A stretch of 51,440 nt of DNA, taken from NCBI RefSeq assembly GCF_007993865.1, contig NZ_VIUH01000032.1:1-51440 (forward strand), written 5' to 3'. The position numbers were made by a program, and so were the translations under genes. Positions within the stretch are counted from its first letter, which is position 1. The number at the start of each line of letters is the position of its first letter. Positions 24,597 to 33,495 of this stretch are shown in pieces. The notes below the pieces were generated by a model. That model did no database searches and was not told the origin of the DNA. It worked only from the letters and a program-made list of their open reading frames with translations. This DNA comes from Pseudomonas sp. SJZ079. GTDB lineage: Bacteria; Pseudomonadota; Gammaproteobacteria; Pseudomonadales; Pseudomonadaceae.

Positions 24597-25835
24597 ATGG
24601 GTCGTGTCATCGTTTTCTGCTGCCTGCTGCTCGCCTGCCTGGGCAACACCCTGCAGGCGCAACCGATCAAAATCGGCCTCAACTACCCGCGCACCGGCAA
24701 CTACAAGGCTGAAGGTCTGGAACTGCGGCGCGGTGCCCTGCTCGCCGTCGAGGCAATCAACCGCACCGGCGGCGTGCTCGGCCAACCGCTGGAACTGCTC
24801 AGCAAGAACACCGCCTCGCGTGCCGAAAAAGCCCGCAACAACGTCGAGCTGTTCGCCAAGCAGGGCGCACGCATGGTCTTCGGCGGCGCCACCAGCGAGG
24901 AGGCCATCGCCGCCGGGCAGCGCGCCCGCGAACTCGGCCTGCTGTATTTCGCCACGCTCAGCTACGCCAACGAGGTCACCGGCGAGGCCGGCCAACGCTA
25001 CCTGTTTCGCGAATCCAACAGCGCCTGGATGAGTGCCCGGGTGCTCGGCGAATACTTGTCCATCCATCTGCCGCGCCAGCACTACCACTACATCCTGATC
25101 GACGACGCCTGGGGCCGCAGCATGGAAAGCGCCCTGCGTCTGGCCACCAGCAGCACCGACCGCGCCCGCCACGGCCGCAGCGTCCTGCCCCGCGGCCTGG
25201 TCGGTCGCGAGCAATACCGCGCCGCTCTGGACAAAGCGGCCGCCAGCGATGCCGACGTGCTGGTACTGGTGCTGCTGGGTGAAAACCTCCAGCGCAGCAT
25301 GCGCATGGTGCACAGCATGGGGCTAAAACAACGCATGCAGATCATCGTGCCCAACCTGACCAAGAGCGTGGTGCAGCAAGCCGGTCCACTGGTCATGCAA
25401 GGGGTTATCGGCACCGAAGCCTGGACCTGGGACCTGCCGAAACAGGACAACAATCCCACCGGCCTGCAATACGTCGAGCGCTATATCGACGCGTACCGGG
25501 AATACCCCGGCAGCACCAGCGCCTCGGCCTACTCGATCGTCATGCAGTGGGCCGACGCCGTGCGGCGCAGCAATAGCCTGGACAGCGAACAATTGATCCG
25601 GGCGCTGGAAGACCACAGCTACCGCCTGCTCAAGGATCAACAGCAGTGGCGCGCCTTCGATCACCAGAACGTGCAGAGCATCTATGCCGTTCGCGTACGT
25701 CCGCGCGACGAGGTGATGAGCGACCCGTACAAGCAGCACTACTTCGAGATCATCCATCGCATGGCCGGCGACCAGGCCGCGCCCAGCCTCGACGACTGGC
25801 AGCAGGAGCGCGACGAGGAGCTGACGCTGCAGTGA
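24597..25835 (+). CDS. LivK-type periplasmic solute-binding protein
   Basis: Periplasmic binding protein of the branched-chain-amino-acid-receptor fold (Peripla_BP_6), 412 aa, with a signal peptide of about 20 residues ending LQA-Q. Motifs include IKIGLNYPRTGNYKAEG at the N-terminus, GGVLGQPLELL, and RMVFGGATSEEAIAAGQRARE. AAGGAG precedes the ATG. No permease or ATPase gene accompanies it. It is divergent from pedH, so it is more likely a sensory or substrate-presenting partner of alcohol oxidation than part of a standard importer (inference). The gap after it (25836-26213) carries no gene, only a GC hairpin at 26194-26210. Confidence 0.82.
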   Translation: MGRVIVFCCLLLACLGNTLQAQPIKIGLNYPRTGNYKAEGLELRRGALLAVEAINRTGGVLGQPLELLSKNTASRAEKARNNVELFAKQGARMVFGGATSEEAIAAGQRARELGLLYFATLSYANEVTGEAGQRYLFRESNSAWMSARVLGEYLSIHLPRQHYHYILIDDAWGRSMESALRLATSSTDRARHGRSVLPRGLVGREQYRAALDKAAASDADVLVLVLLGENLQRSMRMVHSMGLKQRMQIIVPNLTKSVVQQAGPLVMQGVIGTEAWTWDLPKQDNNPTGLQYVERYIDAYREYPGSTSASAYSIVMQWADAVRRSNSLDSEQLIRALEDHSYRLLKDQQQWRAFDHQNVQSIYAVRVRPRDEVMSDPYKQHYFEIIHRMAGDQAAPSLDDWQQERDEELTLQ

Positions 25836-26213
25836 GGCGCGTACTGCCGCGGCGCAATGACAGCCAGCAACGCCGTCCGCCGCCACAGGCAGCCGGCCGG
25901 CGTTGAACCACGCGATACCCATCATCGCAAGCAAGCCGAACCCATGCGGCCAACTGCCCCGAGCGCCGACTCGACCTCGGTGGCAGGCCGGTCCCCCGCA
26001 TCATCCAGAAGGGCTTGCCGGACCGTAAAAAACCTGAGAAACCCTGCTCGGCAAACCAGCCACGCACAGGCCCATCAACCGCAGAGGGCAAGCAACGACC
26101 CAGTGCGCTCGGCAGGTTTCATCAAACCGCACGCCAACCTGATCTTGGCGTTCGAATGACCGGCAGCGCTGGTCCTGGACACACGATCACCGCGCGGCGC
26201 AGAGCGCCGCCGC

Positions 26214-27143
26214 TCACTTGTCCACGCGCACCATGCGCGCCTGCTCGTAGCGCGGATACAGGTGGCTGACGCTGCGGATCAGCTCGTAGCGCGACAGGCT
26301 GACGCCGGCGAAGCGCGCGGGGATCGGCGCACGGATCAGCTCGTTCATCTCCGCGCCGCGCTCGGCGCCGGCGCGCAGCAACTGATCCAGCCAGCCGAGG
26401 TAGTCGCGCATCTGCGCGAAGGGCGCATCGGTGGTCGCCAGCGGGCCGTGGCCGGGGACGATCTGCGTCCAGGGCAAGGCTTGCAGTTGCGCAAGGTCGC
26501 CCAGCCAGGTCTGCAGTCCGGGCGTACCGGGCGTGGTCAGGGCGCGCTGGTAGAACAGCAGGTCGCCGGCGAACAACACGCCGCTGCGCTCGTCGAGAAT
26601 CGCCAGGTCGGCGCCGGTATGGCCGCTCAACGCCAGCAGCCGCAGCCGCCGCTCGCCCACTTGCAGCACGCCAGGGGCGAGGGTTTCGCTCGGCAACACC
26701 ACCTCGGTACCACGCATCCAGTCGCCGACCAGTCGGTACATGTTCTCCGCCATGGAATCGCCCTGTTCGCGCAGTAACTCAGTGGTAGCGGCCAGAGCGG
26801 CGATCGGTACATCGGCGAAGGCCTGGTTGCCCAGGGCGTGATCGGGATGATGGTGGGTCAGCAGCAGCTTGCTCACCGGCTTGTCGGTGACCCTGGCGAT
26901 GGCCCGGCGCAAGGCTTCGCCGTAGCGTTTCGACGGGCCACTGTCGATCACCAGCACCCCCGCATCGCCGACGATGAACCCGCTGTTGACGATATTGCCG
27001 CCGTTGGCCTGGGCAAAATTGTCGGTACTGCCCTCCACCAACCACACGCCATCGGCGATCTGCCGGGGCTGCAGGGCATAGTCGAACTCGGCCCGCACGC
27101 CCAGCGAACCGAGCAGCACGACCACTAACAACATCCAGCGCAT
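26214..27143 (-). CDS. quinoprotein-associated metallo-beta-lactamase-fold hydrolase
   Basis: Periplasmic MBL-fold protein of 309 aa with a signal peptide (MRWMLLVVVLLGSLGVRA). The zinc motif THHHPDHALGN is near residue 95, then a second His in LSGHTGADL, the metal-bridging Asp in VLFAGDLLFYQ, and a last His in IVPGHGP. It fits the quinoprotein relay system zinc metallohydrolase group that accompanies PQQ dehydrogenases and SoxYZ-like carriers. GGGAGGTG stands before the ATG at 27143; the frame is open 53 codons upstream without similarity. It is the last gene of the pedF operon. The true substrate is unknown; a thioester or sulfur-linked intermediate on the SoxYZ carrier is a guess. Confidence 0.83.
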   Translation of the reverse strand: MRWMLLVVVLLGSLGVRAEFDYALQPRQIADGVWLVEGSTDNFAQANGGNIVNSGFIVGDAGVLVIDSGPSKRYGEALRRAIARVTDKPVSKLLLTHHHPDHALGNQAFADVPIAALAATTELLREQGDSMAENMYRLVGDWMRGTEVVLPSETLAPGVLQVGERRLRLLALSGHTGADLAILDERSGVLFAGDLLFYQRALTTPGTPGLQTWLGDLAQLQALPWTQIVPGHGPLATTDAPFAQMRDYLGWLDQLLRAGAERGAEMNELIRAPIPARFAGVSLSRYELIRSVSHLYPRYEQARMVRVDK

Positions 27144-27199
27144 AGGCACCTCCCAGACCCTATCAGGCAAAGGGGCGCAGCGCCCCGAAACGCCCCCAG

Positions 27200-27517
27200 T
27201 CAGGGCGCCAGCAGGACTTCGCTGATCTGCAGCAGCGGCTGACTGTCGGTGAAGTTCGGCAGATCGCCCATGATCCGCTCGGCATGCGGGCCGAAGCTCC
27301 ACTGGAAGCTCCCCAGGCTGTCGAAGTACAGATGGCCCATGGCGACAAAGGGGGCCCGGCTATTCGGCTCGGCGCTGGCCAGTCCCTGCTCCACGGCAAT
27401 GCCCTTGCAGGCCGACCCCAGGCATTGGCGAACGATGCCCAGGTGCTGCTGGCCGTAGTAATCGATGTCGAAACGTACACCTGGATTGTTGGGGTAGAGC
27501 ACGCTGACCTTGATCAT
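27200..27517 (-). CDS. EthD-domain small protein
   Basis: Dimeric alpha+beta-barrel type protein of 105 aa beginning MIKVSVLYPNNPGVRFDIDYY, the usual start of EthD/REDY-like proteins, with FVAMGHLYFDSLGSFQWSF in the second half. The family is often needed beside oxidative catabolic enzymes, but its biochemical role is unclear. The ATG at 27517 follows AAGGAC; upstream codons do not fit the family. It lies in the pedF operon between the SoxYZ-like carrier and the metallohydrolase. Its 104-bp upstream gap includes a REP fragment (27601-27613). Confidence 0.75.
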   Translation of the reverse strand: MIKVSVLYPNNPGVRFDIDYYGQQHLGIVRQCLGSACKGIAVEQGLASAEPNSRAPFVAMGHLYFDSLGSFQWSFGPHAERIMGDLPNFTDSQPLLQISEVLLAP

Positions 27518-27621
27518 GGTTGTGTCCTTGTGGTGATGCCGGCTGTTAAACCCATGGATGGACAAGTTCATCGCTGCGAGATGTCGTCCATGCCTGCTCT
27601 GTGTAGGAGCGGCCCCCATAC

Positions 27622-28377
27622 TTACAACGCGGCCTTGAACTCGTTGCCGTTGTTGTCGCGCAGCCACAGTTCGGTCTCGCCCTGGCCTTGCACTTCCAGG
27701 CTCAGGGTCGGGTTTTCACTGACCGCGGGAAACAGCTCCAGTCGCGCCAGCACCTGGCCGCTGGCGTCGCGCAACTCGGCCTGATTGAGGAAGAATTCGG
27801 GGATGCCACCGACCAGGCCGTTGTCCATCGGGTGGGCGATTTGCAGGCGCAGGCGACTGGCGTCGGCCAGTTCGACGCGCTGGCCCAGCACCTCGCCCAG
27901 GTGTTCCTCCCAACCGGGCTGGGCGCGCACCACGCTGGGTGCGGTGCAGCCCCCACCTGCCGCCTCGATCTGCGTCGAACCGACATGCCAGAGGCCGTCG
28001 CGGGTCAGCACCGCCGCACGGATCGGGGTGGCCTGTTCGATGCGAATGCGGATGGCCAGGCGCGGCAGCACCTGCTCACCCGGCTGGAAATCGAAGATGC
28101 GTGCAATCGGATTGAGTTCGGCCCAGGCGAGAATCCGCAGCACCTCGCCGTCGAAGGCGCTGGCATCGACCTGGATCGGCACCTGCCGGGCGTCTTCGGC
28201 GAACGGTGGCGCGAGCAGCTTGACCCGCTCGTCGAAGACAAAGGGCTCACCGTTCAGCAAGCGCTGGTGGTGGTAGTCCCACATCACCGACGTGACGGGA
28301 TCGCCCTCTGCGCCTCGGGCCTCCCAGGCCAGGGCGAAGATCGCCAACAGCAGCATCGAGCGCCAATCCAGCTCCAT
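27622..28377 (-). CDS. quinoprotein dehydrogenase-associated SoxYZ-like carrier
   Basis: Periplasmic fusion of SoxY-like and SoxZ-like immunoglobulin-type domains, 251 aa, with a signal peptide of about 22 residues. The N-terminal half (FVFDERVKLLAPPFAEDARQVPI) resembles SoxY, and the C-terminal half with AHPMDNG resembles SoxZ. The SoxY carrier Cys appears as GGGCTAPS between the two domains instead of at a free C-terminal GGCGG. It presumably carries a covalent intermediate for the adjoining metallohydrolase. AGGAGGTGGGAG precedes the ATG. Third gene of the pedF operon. Confidence 0.82.
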   Translation of the reverse strand: MELDWRSMLLLAIFALAWEARGAEGDPVTSVMWDYHHQRLLNGEPFVFDERVKLLAPPFAEDARQVPIQVDASAFDGEVLRILAWAELNPIARIFDFQPGEQVLPRLAIRIRIEQATPIRAAVLTRDGLWHVGSTQIEAAGGGCTAPSVVRAQPGWEEHLGEVLGQRVELADASRLRLQIAHPMDNGLVGGIPEFFLNQAELRDASGQVLARLELFPAVSENPTLSLEVQGQGETELWLRDNNGNEFKAAL

Positions 28378-28428
28378 CTCCCACCTCCTGTCATCCCCGC
28401 CCGCACAGCGAAACTGCTGCGCCCGGTG

Positions 28429-29364
28429 CTACTCGACGTCCTGGTACAGCCCCGGCAGCTCGTACTGCAGGCCGTACTGGCCGTAGAGCGCCTTCAGCTT
28501 GCCCGCGAGGATCAGCTCTTCGAGCTTTTCCTCCAGGGCGTAGGCCAGTTGTCGGTTGCTCTGATGCACCGCCATGCCGATGTCCCACACCTGCTTGCCC
28601 ATCTTCGGGTAGGCGTTCTGCGCCAGGACCAGCTGGCTGTCGGCCGCCTCGTGCAACTGCCAGTCGACCTCGCCGCGCAGGGCCATCACCGCATCCACTT
28701 CACCGGCCTGCATGCCGGCGAAAGCCGCCTGCGGATTGGCAAAGTGATGGGTCTGGCGGCTGAGCATGCCGTCGAACACCGAGGACAAATAGAAGGACGG
28801 CACACTGTCGACCTCGACGCCAATCGGGTGCTGCTGGAACACCGCCACGCTGGGCACCGCCTTTAGTCGTCGACGGTCGTAGGCCAGCTGCCAGCGCTCG
28901 CGCTGGTAGGGCCCGAACATCACCACCAGGTCGTTGGCCAGCTCGCCGAACTCGTTGCTCATGTAGGCGAAGTCGCGGTCGTAGGGTACCCGCAACATGA
29001 CGTCGGCCAGTTCATGCGGACGCAGGTAGTGTCCGCGCCAGACGTAGTCACGCAGATCGTCGTCGAGCTTCTCGCCGGGCGGCGCCCAGATCAGTTCGAG
29101 TGTGAGCCCCAGGCCCGCGGCCAACGCCTGGGCCAGTTCGACATCGACGCCACGAGGCTGGCCGTGCTGCTGAAAGCTGTAGGGCGGGAAGTCCTGGTAC
29201 ACCGCCACCCGCAGCACGCCGGACTCGACGATGGTGTCGTAGTCGCGTACCGGCGCCTGGGCATTGGCCAGGCTCGGCAACGCCAGCAGGCCCAGCACCA
29301 GCAGCAACACTGCGCTCAACCACGGGTTCACACGCTGACGCAACCGCAGGACGCTCGGGCGCAT
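28429..29364 (-). CDS. quinoprotein-associated periplasmic solute-binding protein
   Basis: Type II (SBP_bac_3-like) periplasmic binding protein, 311 aa, with a signal peptide ending about ALPSLANA. VLRVAVYQDFPPYSF is the usual first strand of the family, and GVDVELAQALAAGLGL follows. It belongs to the group of putative ABC binding proteins that accompany PQQ dehydrogenases and their cytochrome c (the XoxJ/MxaJ/PedG type), thought to help dehydrogenase activation rather than transport. The ATG at 29364 has GGAG eight bases upstream and lies five bases after the pedF stop. Confidence 0.85.
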   Translation of the reverse strand: MRPSVLRLRQRVNPWLSAVLLLVLGLLALPSLANAQAPVRDYDTIVESGVLRVAVYQDFPPYSFQQHGQPRGVDVELAQALAAGLGLTLELIWAPPGEKLDDDLRDYVWRGHYLRPHELADVMLRVPYDRDFAYMSNEFGELANDLVVMFGPYQRERWQLAYDRRRLKAVPSVAVFQQHPIGVEVDSVPSFYLSSVFDGMLSRQTHHFANPQAAFAGMQAGEVDAVMALRGEVDWQLHEAADSQLVLAQNAYPKMGKQVWDIGMAVHQSNRQLAYALEEKLEELILAGKLKALYGQYGLQYELPGLYQDVE

Positions 29365-29369
29365 GGCCG

Positions 29370-29789
29370 TTACTCCTCGATGGCCACGCTTTCCAGGTAG
29401 CTGCGCACGGCCCACAGCGCTTCCTGGCTGAGGTAGTCGGCCATCTTCGGCATGTATACCCGGCCATCACGCACCGCGCCGTTGATTACCCGTTCCTTGA
29501 ACCACTCATCGCCCATGGCGCCGGGCTCCAGCAAACGCAGGTCGGGGGCGATGCCGCCGGACTTGGCCTCCAGACCATGGCACGCCGCGCAGTTCTGGTT
29601 GTAGGCCGAGGCGCCGATCTCGATCGCCTTGGGGTTGTCACGGTAGGGGTTCTCTTCCAGCCACTCCGCGCCCAGGGGCTCCAGGCCCTGGGTTTCCACG
29701 GCTTGCGGAACCACATTGCCATGCGCCCAGAGGGTGCCGGATGCGGCGAGCAGTAACAGGGCGAAAGCGGTTTTCTTTGTAGTTTTCAT
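29370..29789 (-). CDS. pedF: cytochrome c-550 PedF
   Basis: Periplasmic monohaem cytochrome c, the electron acceptor of the PQQ alcohol dehydrogenase (ExaB-equivalent). It has 139 aa with a signal peptide of about 22 residues (TLWA-HG). The haem motif CAACH is at 67-71, and the axial Met is in VYMPKM (Met113 or Met116). The ATG at 29789 is favoured over an upstream frame extension because it begins the signal peptide. It heads a five-gene minus-strand operon and has a ped-regulon motif 108 bases upstream. Confidence 0.9.
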   Translation of the reverse strand: MKTTKKTAFALLLLAASGTLWAHGNVVPQAVETQGLEPLGAEWLEENPYRDNPKAIEIGASAYNQNCAACHGLEAKSGGIAPDLRLLEPGAMGDEWFKERVINGAVRDGRVYMPKMADYLSQEALWAVRSYLESVAIEE

Positions 29790-29897
29790 GTTCCAGACCT
29801 CATCAAAAGCACGCAAGACAAGCTGATAGGGAGCTTGGTTACGGTCATCTTAAGAAGCCTGCGGCAAGCACCGAATGCTGCTTTGGTGGCTCGCAAC

Positions 29898-29914
29898 TAG
29901 TTCATTGGTAGTAG
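29898..29914 (-). promoter_or_regulatory. ped-regulon motif upstream of pedF
   Basis: Read towards pedF it is CTACTACCAATGAACTA, 108 bases before the start codon and almost the same spacing as for exaC (112) and pedH (109). The rest of the 29790-30124 gap holds two REP copies. Confidence 0.65.
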
Positions 29915-29959
29915 GGCTTGTGGCGGTGGGAGCGCTGCCCTCTGTGCTCTTCGCCTCCC

Positions 29960-29981
29960 TCGCGGTCAAGACCACTCCCAC
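29960..29981 (-). repeat. REP element
   Basis: TCGCGGTCAAGACCACTCCC type, inverse orientation; one of the two REP copies before the RAYT gene. Confidence 0.75.
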
Positions 29982-30049
29982 CCAAAGCCGCCGCGCAGCA
30001 GGCTTGGCACCGGAGATTGCACGAGCAACGTCACCTGCACCGAGCTCTT

Positions 30050-30072
30050 GTGGGAGCGGCCTTGGCCGCGAA
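30050..30072 (+). repeat. REP element
   Basis: GTGGGAGCGGCCTTGGCCGC followed by GAA, the standard Pseudomonas REP hairpin, 52 bases before the RAYT start codon. Confidence 0.85.
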
Positions 30073-30124
30073 GTTGTTGACCTGCTATACCCCACTGCAA
30101 TCCAAATAATCTGGAGGCAAAGGA

Positions 30125-30589
30125 ATGCCCAATTCAGCCCCGTCCCACTCGCACCGTCTGCGTTCCGGCCGCATTTCCGAGACTGGCCGGACCTACCTGC
30201 TGACCAGCACCCTGTACCAGCGCCAACCGTTATTCAGCGAATTAACCCTGGGACGCCTGGTGGTTGCCGAGTTGCGCACCGCCCATGAGCAGGGCTGGGC
30301 CATATCCCTGGCCTGGGTGGTGATGCCGGACCATTTGCATTGGCTTGTGGAGTTGCAGGAGCGCTCTTTGGATGAATTGATGCGGCGCATCAAAAGTAAC
30401 AGTGCTCGGCTGATCAATCGTCACCTGGGGCAAGCAGGTCAGGTTTGGCAGACTGGTTATCACGACCGAGCGCTGCGCAAGGATGAGAATCTGCAACTAG
30501 CCGCACGCTACATAGTGGCAAATCCGTTGCGCGCGGGTTTAGTCGAGCGAATCGGCGACTACTCGCTTTGGGATGCGGTTTGGGTGTAG
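30125..30589 (+). CDS. REP-associated tyrosine transposase (RAYT)
   Basis: Single-strand DNA nuclease/strand-transferase related to IS200/IS605 TnpA, thought to mobilise REP palindromes. It has 154 aa. The HUH motif VVMPDHLHWLVEL has His70 and His72, and the catalytic Tyr is probably Tyr112 in WQTGYHDRALR, followed by YIVANPLRAGLV, a family hallmark. REP copies in opposite orientation flank it (30050-30072 and 30630-30652), the usual REPtron arrangement. It is intact and splits the pedF operon promoter region from the cupredoxin-like gene. Confidence 0.92.
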   Translation: MPNSAPSHSHRLRSGRISETGRTYLLTSTLYQRQPLFSELTLGRLVVAELRTAHEQGWAISLAWVVMPDHLHWLVELQERSLDELMRRIKSNSARLINRHLGQAGQVWQTGYHDRALRKDENLQLAARYIVANPLRAGLVERIGDYSLWDAVWV

Positions 30590-30629
30590 AGGCAGAGTTG
30601 GCCATCAGGCTTGGTTGCTTGTAGAGATT

Positions 30630-30652
30630 TCGCGGTCAAGACCGCTCCCACA
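30630..30652 (-). repeat. REP element
   Basis: TCGCGGTCAAGACCGCTCCC type copy 40 bases after the RAYT stop, inverted relative to the copy before the gene. Confidence 0.85.
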
Positions 30653-30720
30653 GGACGTGGTTGTCAGCCCGAAGTCTGACCTGGCCGGCTGACAAGGCCA
30701 CGCAACACAACTCAGCCCTC

Positions 30721-31158
30721 TCACCTGACCACAAAATGGCCGAGCATGCCCTTGTGTTCCAGGCCCTTGGCGTAGAAGCGGAACGTGCCGGGCTTGATCG
30801 GCACGAAGAAAATCTCCGCCTCGCCGGCGTCCTCGAACTCCAGTTCGGTGAGGGTCACCGCCTTGATCTCCACGCCGCCGGCCTCGACCTTGCGCAGGTA
30901 GATGGCGGTGGCGAATTCCGGCGCCTGCAGCGCGTACTCCTTCTGTCCGCTGGCGATGATCTTGAGCTGATAGGCCTTGCCGGTTTCCAGCTGGTATTCG
31001 TGCTGCGACATGGCGTAGTCACTGTCCTCGTTGCCCAGGCGCAGGTCCGCCAGGGCGGTGGTACGACGGGTCAGGTCGCCTTCGGCATGCAGGTTATCGA
31101 CGCCGATCAGGCTGAGGATCAGCATCAAGGGCAGCAACAGCGCTTTGAGGATATGCAT
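30721..31158 (-). CDS. periplasmic cupredoxin-like protein of the PQQ cluster
   Basis: Secreted beta-sandwich protein of 145 aa with a signal peptide ending around DNLHA. The second half (GEAEIFFVPIKPGTFRFYAKGLEHKGMLGHFVV) has the cupredoxin strand order, with His and Met in LEHKGMLGHF as possible metal ligands, but the usual Cys is missing. It may bind copper weakly or serve as a structural/electron-transfer accessory. ATG 31158 is used; a GTG three codons upstream is possible. It is divergent from the solute-binding-protein operon, and both share the region with the ped motif at 31223. Confidence 0.7.
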   Translation of the reverse strand: MHILKALLLPLMLILSLIGVDNLHAEGDLTRRTTALADLRLGNEDSDYAMSQHEYQLETGKAYQLKIIASGQKEYALQAPEFATAIYLRKVEAGGVEIKAVTLTELEFEDAGEAEIFFVPIKPGTFRFYAKGLEHKGMLGHFVVR

Positions 31159-31222
31159 GGCGTTCACCGATTCTTGTTGTTGTCTGAGCGCGTCATGCTA
31201 GAGCGCCCAAGTCTCCGCGGAT

Positions 31223-31239
31223 TTACTACCTTGGGACGA
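31223..31239 (+). promoter_or_regulatory. ped-regulon motif upstream of the exporter operon
   Basis: TTACTACCTTGGGACGA, plus orientation, 76 bases before the start of the solute-binding-protein gene at 31316. Same motif and direction as at five other promoters of this region. Confidence 0.65.
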
Positions 31240-31315
31240 GCGGACTGGTACTTTCTGCATATTTCCCCGCCCGGCCACAGTTCCTATGCTGGCAACACCT
31301 ACCCGGGAGTTGCCC

Positions 31316-32506
31316 ATGCGCCTGCTCAGTGTCTACCTCCTGCCCTGCCTGTTCGCCCTGTTCGGCGTGGCCTCGGCCAGCCTGGCCGACAGCCCGGCAG
31401 CCGAACTGCAGGTGCGCATCGGCTACCTGGCCTACACCCCGCCCAGCGGACCGCTGCTGTCCAACGTCATCCCCGAGCCCGAGGACGCCGGCCGCCGCGG
31501 CGCCGAACTGGCGATCGTCGACAGCAACAGCACCGGGCGCTTCCTCAAGCACGCCTACAGCCTTGAGGTCGTCGAGCGTGACGACGGCGCCAGCCTGGTC
31601 GAAGCGGCCGAGGCGCTGCACGCCCAGGGCGTGCGCCTGTTCGTAGTCAACGCCCCGGCGGCGACCCTCAAGCAGCTCAGCGCACGCCTGGACGACAGCC
31701 TGCTGTTCAACGCCGGCAGCGCCGACGACAGCCTGCGCCACAGCCAGTGCCTGGCCAACGTGCTGCACAGCCTGCCGAGTCGGGCCATGCTCGCCGACGC
31801 CCTGGCGCAGTTCCTCGCCGTGCGCAAATGGACCCGCTGGCTGCTGATCAGCGGCGCCACCGCGGACGACCAGGCCTACGCCGCCGCCTTGCGCCGCGCG
31901 GCCAAGCGCTTCGGCCTGCAGATAGTCGCGGAGAAGGCCTGGAGCTTCGACAACGACCAGCGCCGCAGCGCCCAGGCGGAGATGCCACTGTTCACCCAGA
32001 CCGCCGAATACGACGTGGTGCTGGTGGCCGACGAGCGCGGCGACTTCGGCGAGTACCTGCCCTACCAGACCTGGTACCCGCGCCCGGTGGCCGGCACCCA
32101 GGGCCTGACCCCAACCGGCTGGCACAAGACCGTGGAAACCTTCGGTGCTGCCCAGCTACAGAAGCGCTTCGAGGCCCATGCCCAGCGCTGGATGAACGAC
32201 CGCGACTTCGCCGCCTGGATCGCCGTGCGCAGCATCGCCAGCGCAGTGACCAAGCTGCGCCAGGCTGACGCCGCGGCGATCCGCCAGCTGGCCCTGAGCG
32301 ACCAGTTACCGCTGGACGGCTTCAAGGGCCGCAAGCTGAGCTTCCGTAGCTGGAACGGCCAGTTGCGCCAGCCGATTCCCCTGGTGCAGCCGCGCGCCCT
32401 GGTCAGCACCTCGCCGCAGGAAGGCTTCCTGCATCCCAACAGCGAGCTGGACAGCCTCGGTTACGACGCGCCCGAGGTCAGCTGCCAGATGACCACCACC
32501 CCATGA
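31316..32506 (+). CDS. PQQ-dependent catabolism-associated solute-binding protein
   Basis: Second LivK-fold periplasmic protein in this region, 396 aa, with signal peptide MRLLSVYLLPCLFALFGVASA. The start at 31316 has GGGAG six bases upstream; the frame is open 10 codons earlier, but that would spoil the signal peptide. Sequence such as QVRIGYLAYTPPSGPL and DAGRRGAELAIVDSN matches the receptor family, and VADERGDFGEYLPYQTWYPRPVAGTQGL is typical of the PQQ-catabolism group. It heads an operon with a beta-propeller and an ABC exporter, not an importer, so a transport role for the binding protein is doubtful. Confidence 0.83.
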   Translation: MRLLSVYLLPCLFALFGVASASLADSPAAELQVRIGYLAYTPPSGPLLSNVIPEPEDAGRRGAELAIVDSNSTGRFLKHAYSLEVVERDDGASLVEAAEALHAQGVRLFVVNAPAATLKQLSARLDDSLLFNAGSADDSLRHSQCLANVLHSLPSRAMLADALAQFLAVRKWTRWLLISGATADDQAYAAALRRAAKRFGLQIVAEKAWSFDNDQRRSAQAEMPLFTQTAEYDVVLVADERGDFGEYLPYQTWYPRPVAGTQGLTPTGWHKTVETFGAAQLQKRFEAHAQRWMNDRDFAAWIAVRSIASAVTKLRQADAAAIRQLALSDQLPLDGFKGRKLSFRSWNGQLRQPIPLVQPRALVSTSPQEGFLHPNSELDSLGYDAPEVSCQMTTTP

Positions 32507-32529
32507 GCCATAACGAGAGGAACACGCCC

Positions 32530-33495
32530 ATGCGCATCGCCCTGCTCGCCCTCGGTATCGGCCTGACCCTGGCCAGCACCGCCAGCCAGGCCGCCACCGC
32601 CTATGTGTCCAACGAGAAGGACGACAGCATCAGCGTGATCGACCTGGACAGCCTACGAGTCACCGACACCCTGGCGGTGGGCATGCGTCCGCGCGGCCTG
32701 CTGCTGTCGAGCGACCACAAGCTGCTGTACATCTGCGCCAGCGACTCGGACCGGGTGCAGGTGATGGACCTGGCCAGCCGCAAGATCGTCAAGGAGCTGC
32801 CCTCCGGCGCCGACCCCGAGCAGTTCGCCTTGCACCCCAACGACCGCTGGCTGTACATCTCCAACGAGGACGACGCCCTGGCCACTGTGGTCGATACGCA
32901 GACCGATGAGGTGCTGGCGCAAATCGACGTCGGCGTCGAGCCCGAGGGCATGGCGGTCAGCCCGGACGGCAAGTGGGCGGTCAATACCAGCGAAACCACC
33001 AACATGCTGCACTGGATCGATACCAGCACCCAGCAACTGGTGGACAACACCCTGGTCGACCAGCGCCCGCGCTTCGTCGAGTTCGACCCCGACGGCAAAC
33101 GCCTGTGGGCCTCGGCGGAGATCGGCGGCACGGTCACGGTGATCGACGTCGCCAGCCGCCAGGTACTCAAGACCCTCAGCTTCCAGATCAAGGGCGTGCA
33201 CCCGGACAAGGTGCAGCCGGTCGGCGTGCGCCTCAGTGCCGACGGCAAGCTGGCCTTCGTCGCCCTCGGCCCGGCCAACCACGTGGCGGTGCTCGATGCC
33301 AGGACTTATGAAATTCTCGACTACCTGCTGGTCGGCCGACGCGTCTGGCACATGGCGTTCACCCCGGACCAGAAACGCCTGCTGACCACCAACGGGGTCA
33401 GCGGCGACGTGTCGGTGATCGATGTCGACAGCCTCAAGGTCAGCAAGTCGATCAAGGTCGGCCGCTACCCCTGGGGCGTGGTGGTGACCCCATGA
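32530..33495 (+). CDS. PQQ-dependent catabolism-associated YVTN beta-propeller protein
   Basis: Periplasmic seven-bladed propeller of YVTN repeats, 321 aa, with signal peptide ending ASQA-ATA. Repeats such as AYVSNEKDDSISVIDLDSL and LYISNEDDALATVVDTQTDEV recur about every 42 residues. The ATG at 32530 follows AGAGGAA; an ATG at 32503 overlapping the previous stop would add nine residues. Its stop overlaps the next ATG (33492-33495). Propellers of this type accompany PQQ dehydrogenases; the ligand is unknown. Confidence 0.85.
   Translation: MRIALLALGIGLTLASTASQAATAYVSNEKDDSISVIDLDSLRVTDTLAVGMRPRGLLLSSDHKLLYICASDSDRVQVMDLASRKIVKELPSGADPEQFALHPNDRWLYISNEDDALATVVDTQTDEVLAQIDVGVEPEGMAVSPDGKWAVNTSETTNMLHWIDTSTQQLVDNTLVDQRPRFVEFDPDGKRLWASAEIGGTVTVIDVASRQVLKTLSFQIKGVHPDKVQPVGVRLSADGKLAFVALGPANHVAVLDARTYEILDYLLVGRRVWHMAFTPDQKRLLTTNGVSGDVSVIDVDSLKVSKSIKVGRYPWGVVVTP

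Noticed and set aside
25836..26213. Possible small gene between the solute-binding protein and the metallohydrolase
   Set aside because: Frames of 84-113 codons overlap in several phases and lack ribosome binding sites; only a GC hairpin at 26194-26210 stands out.
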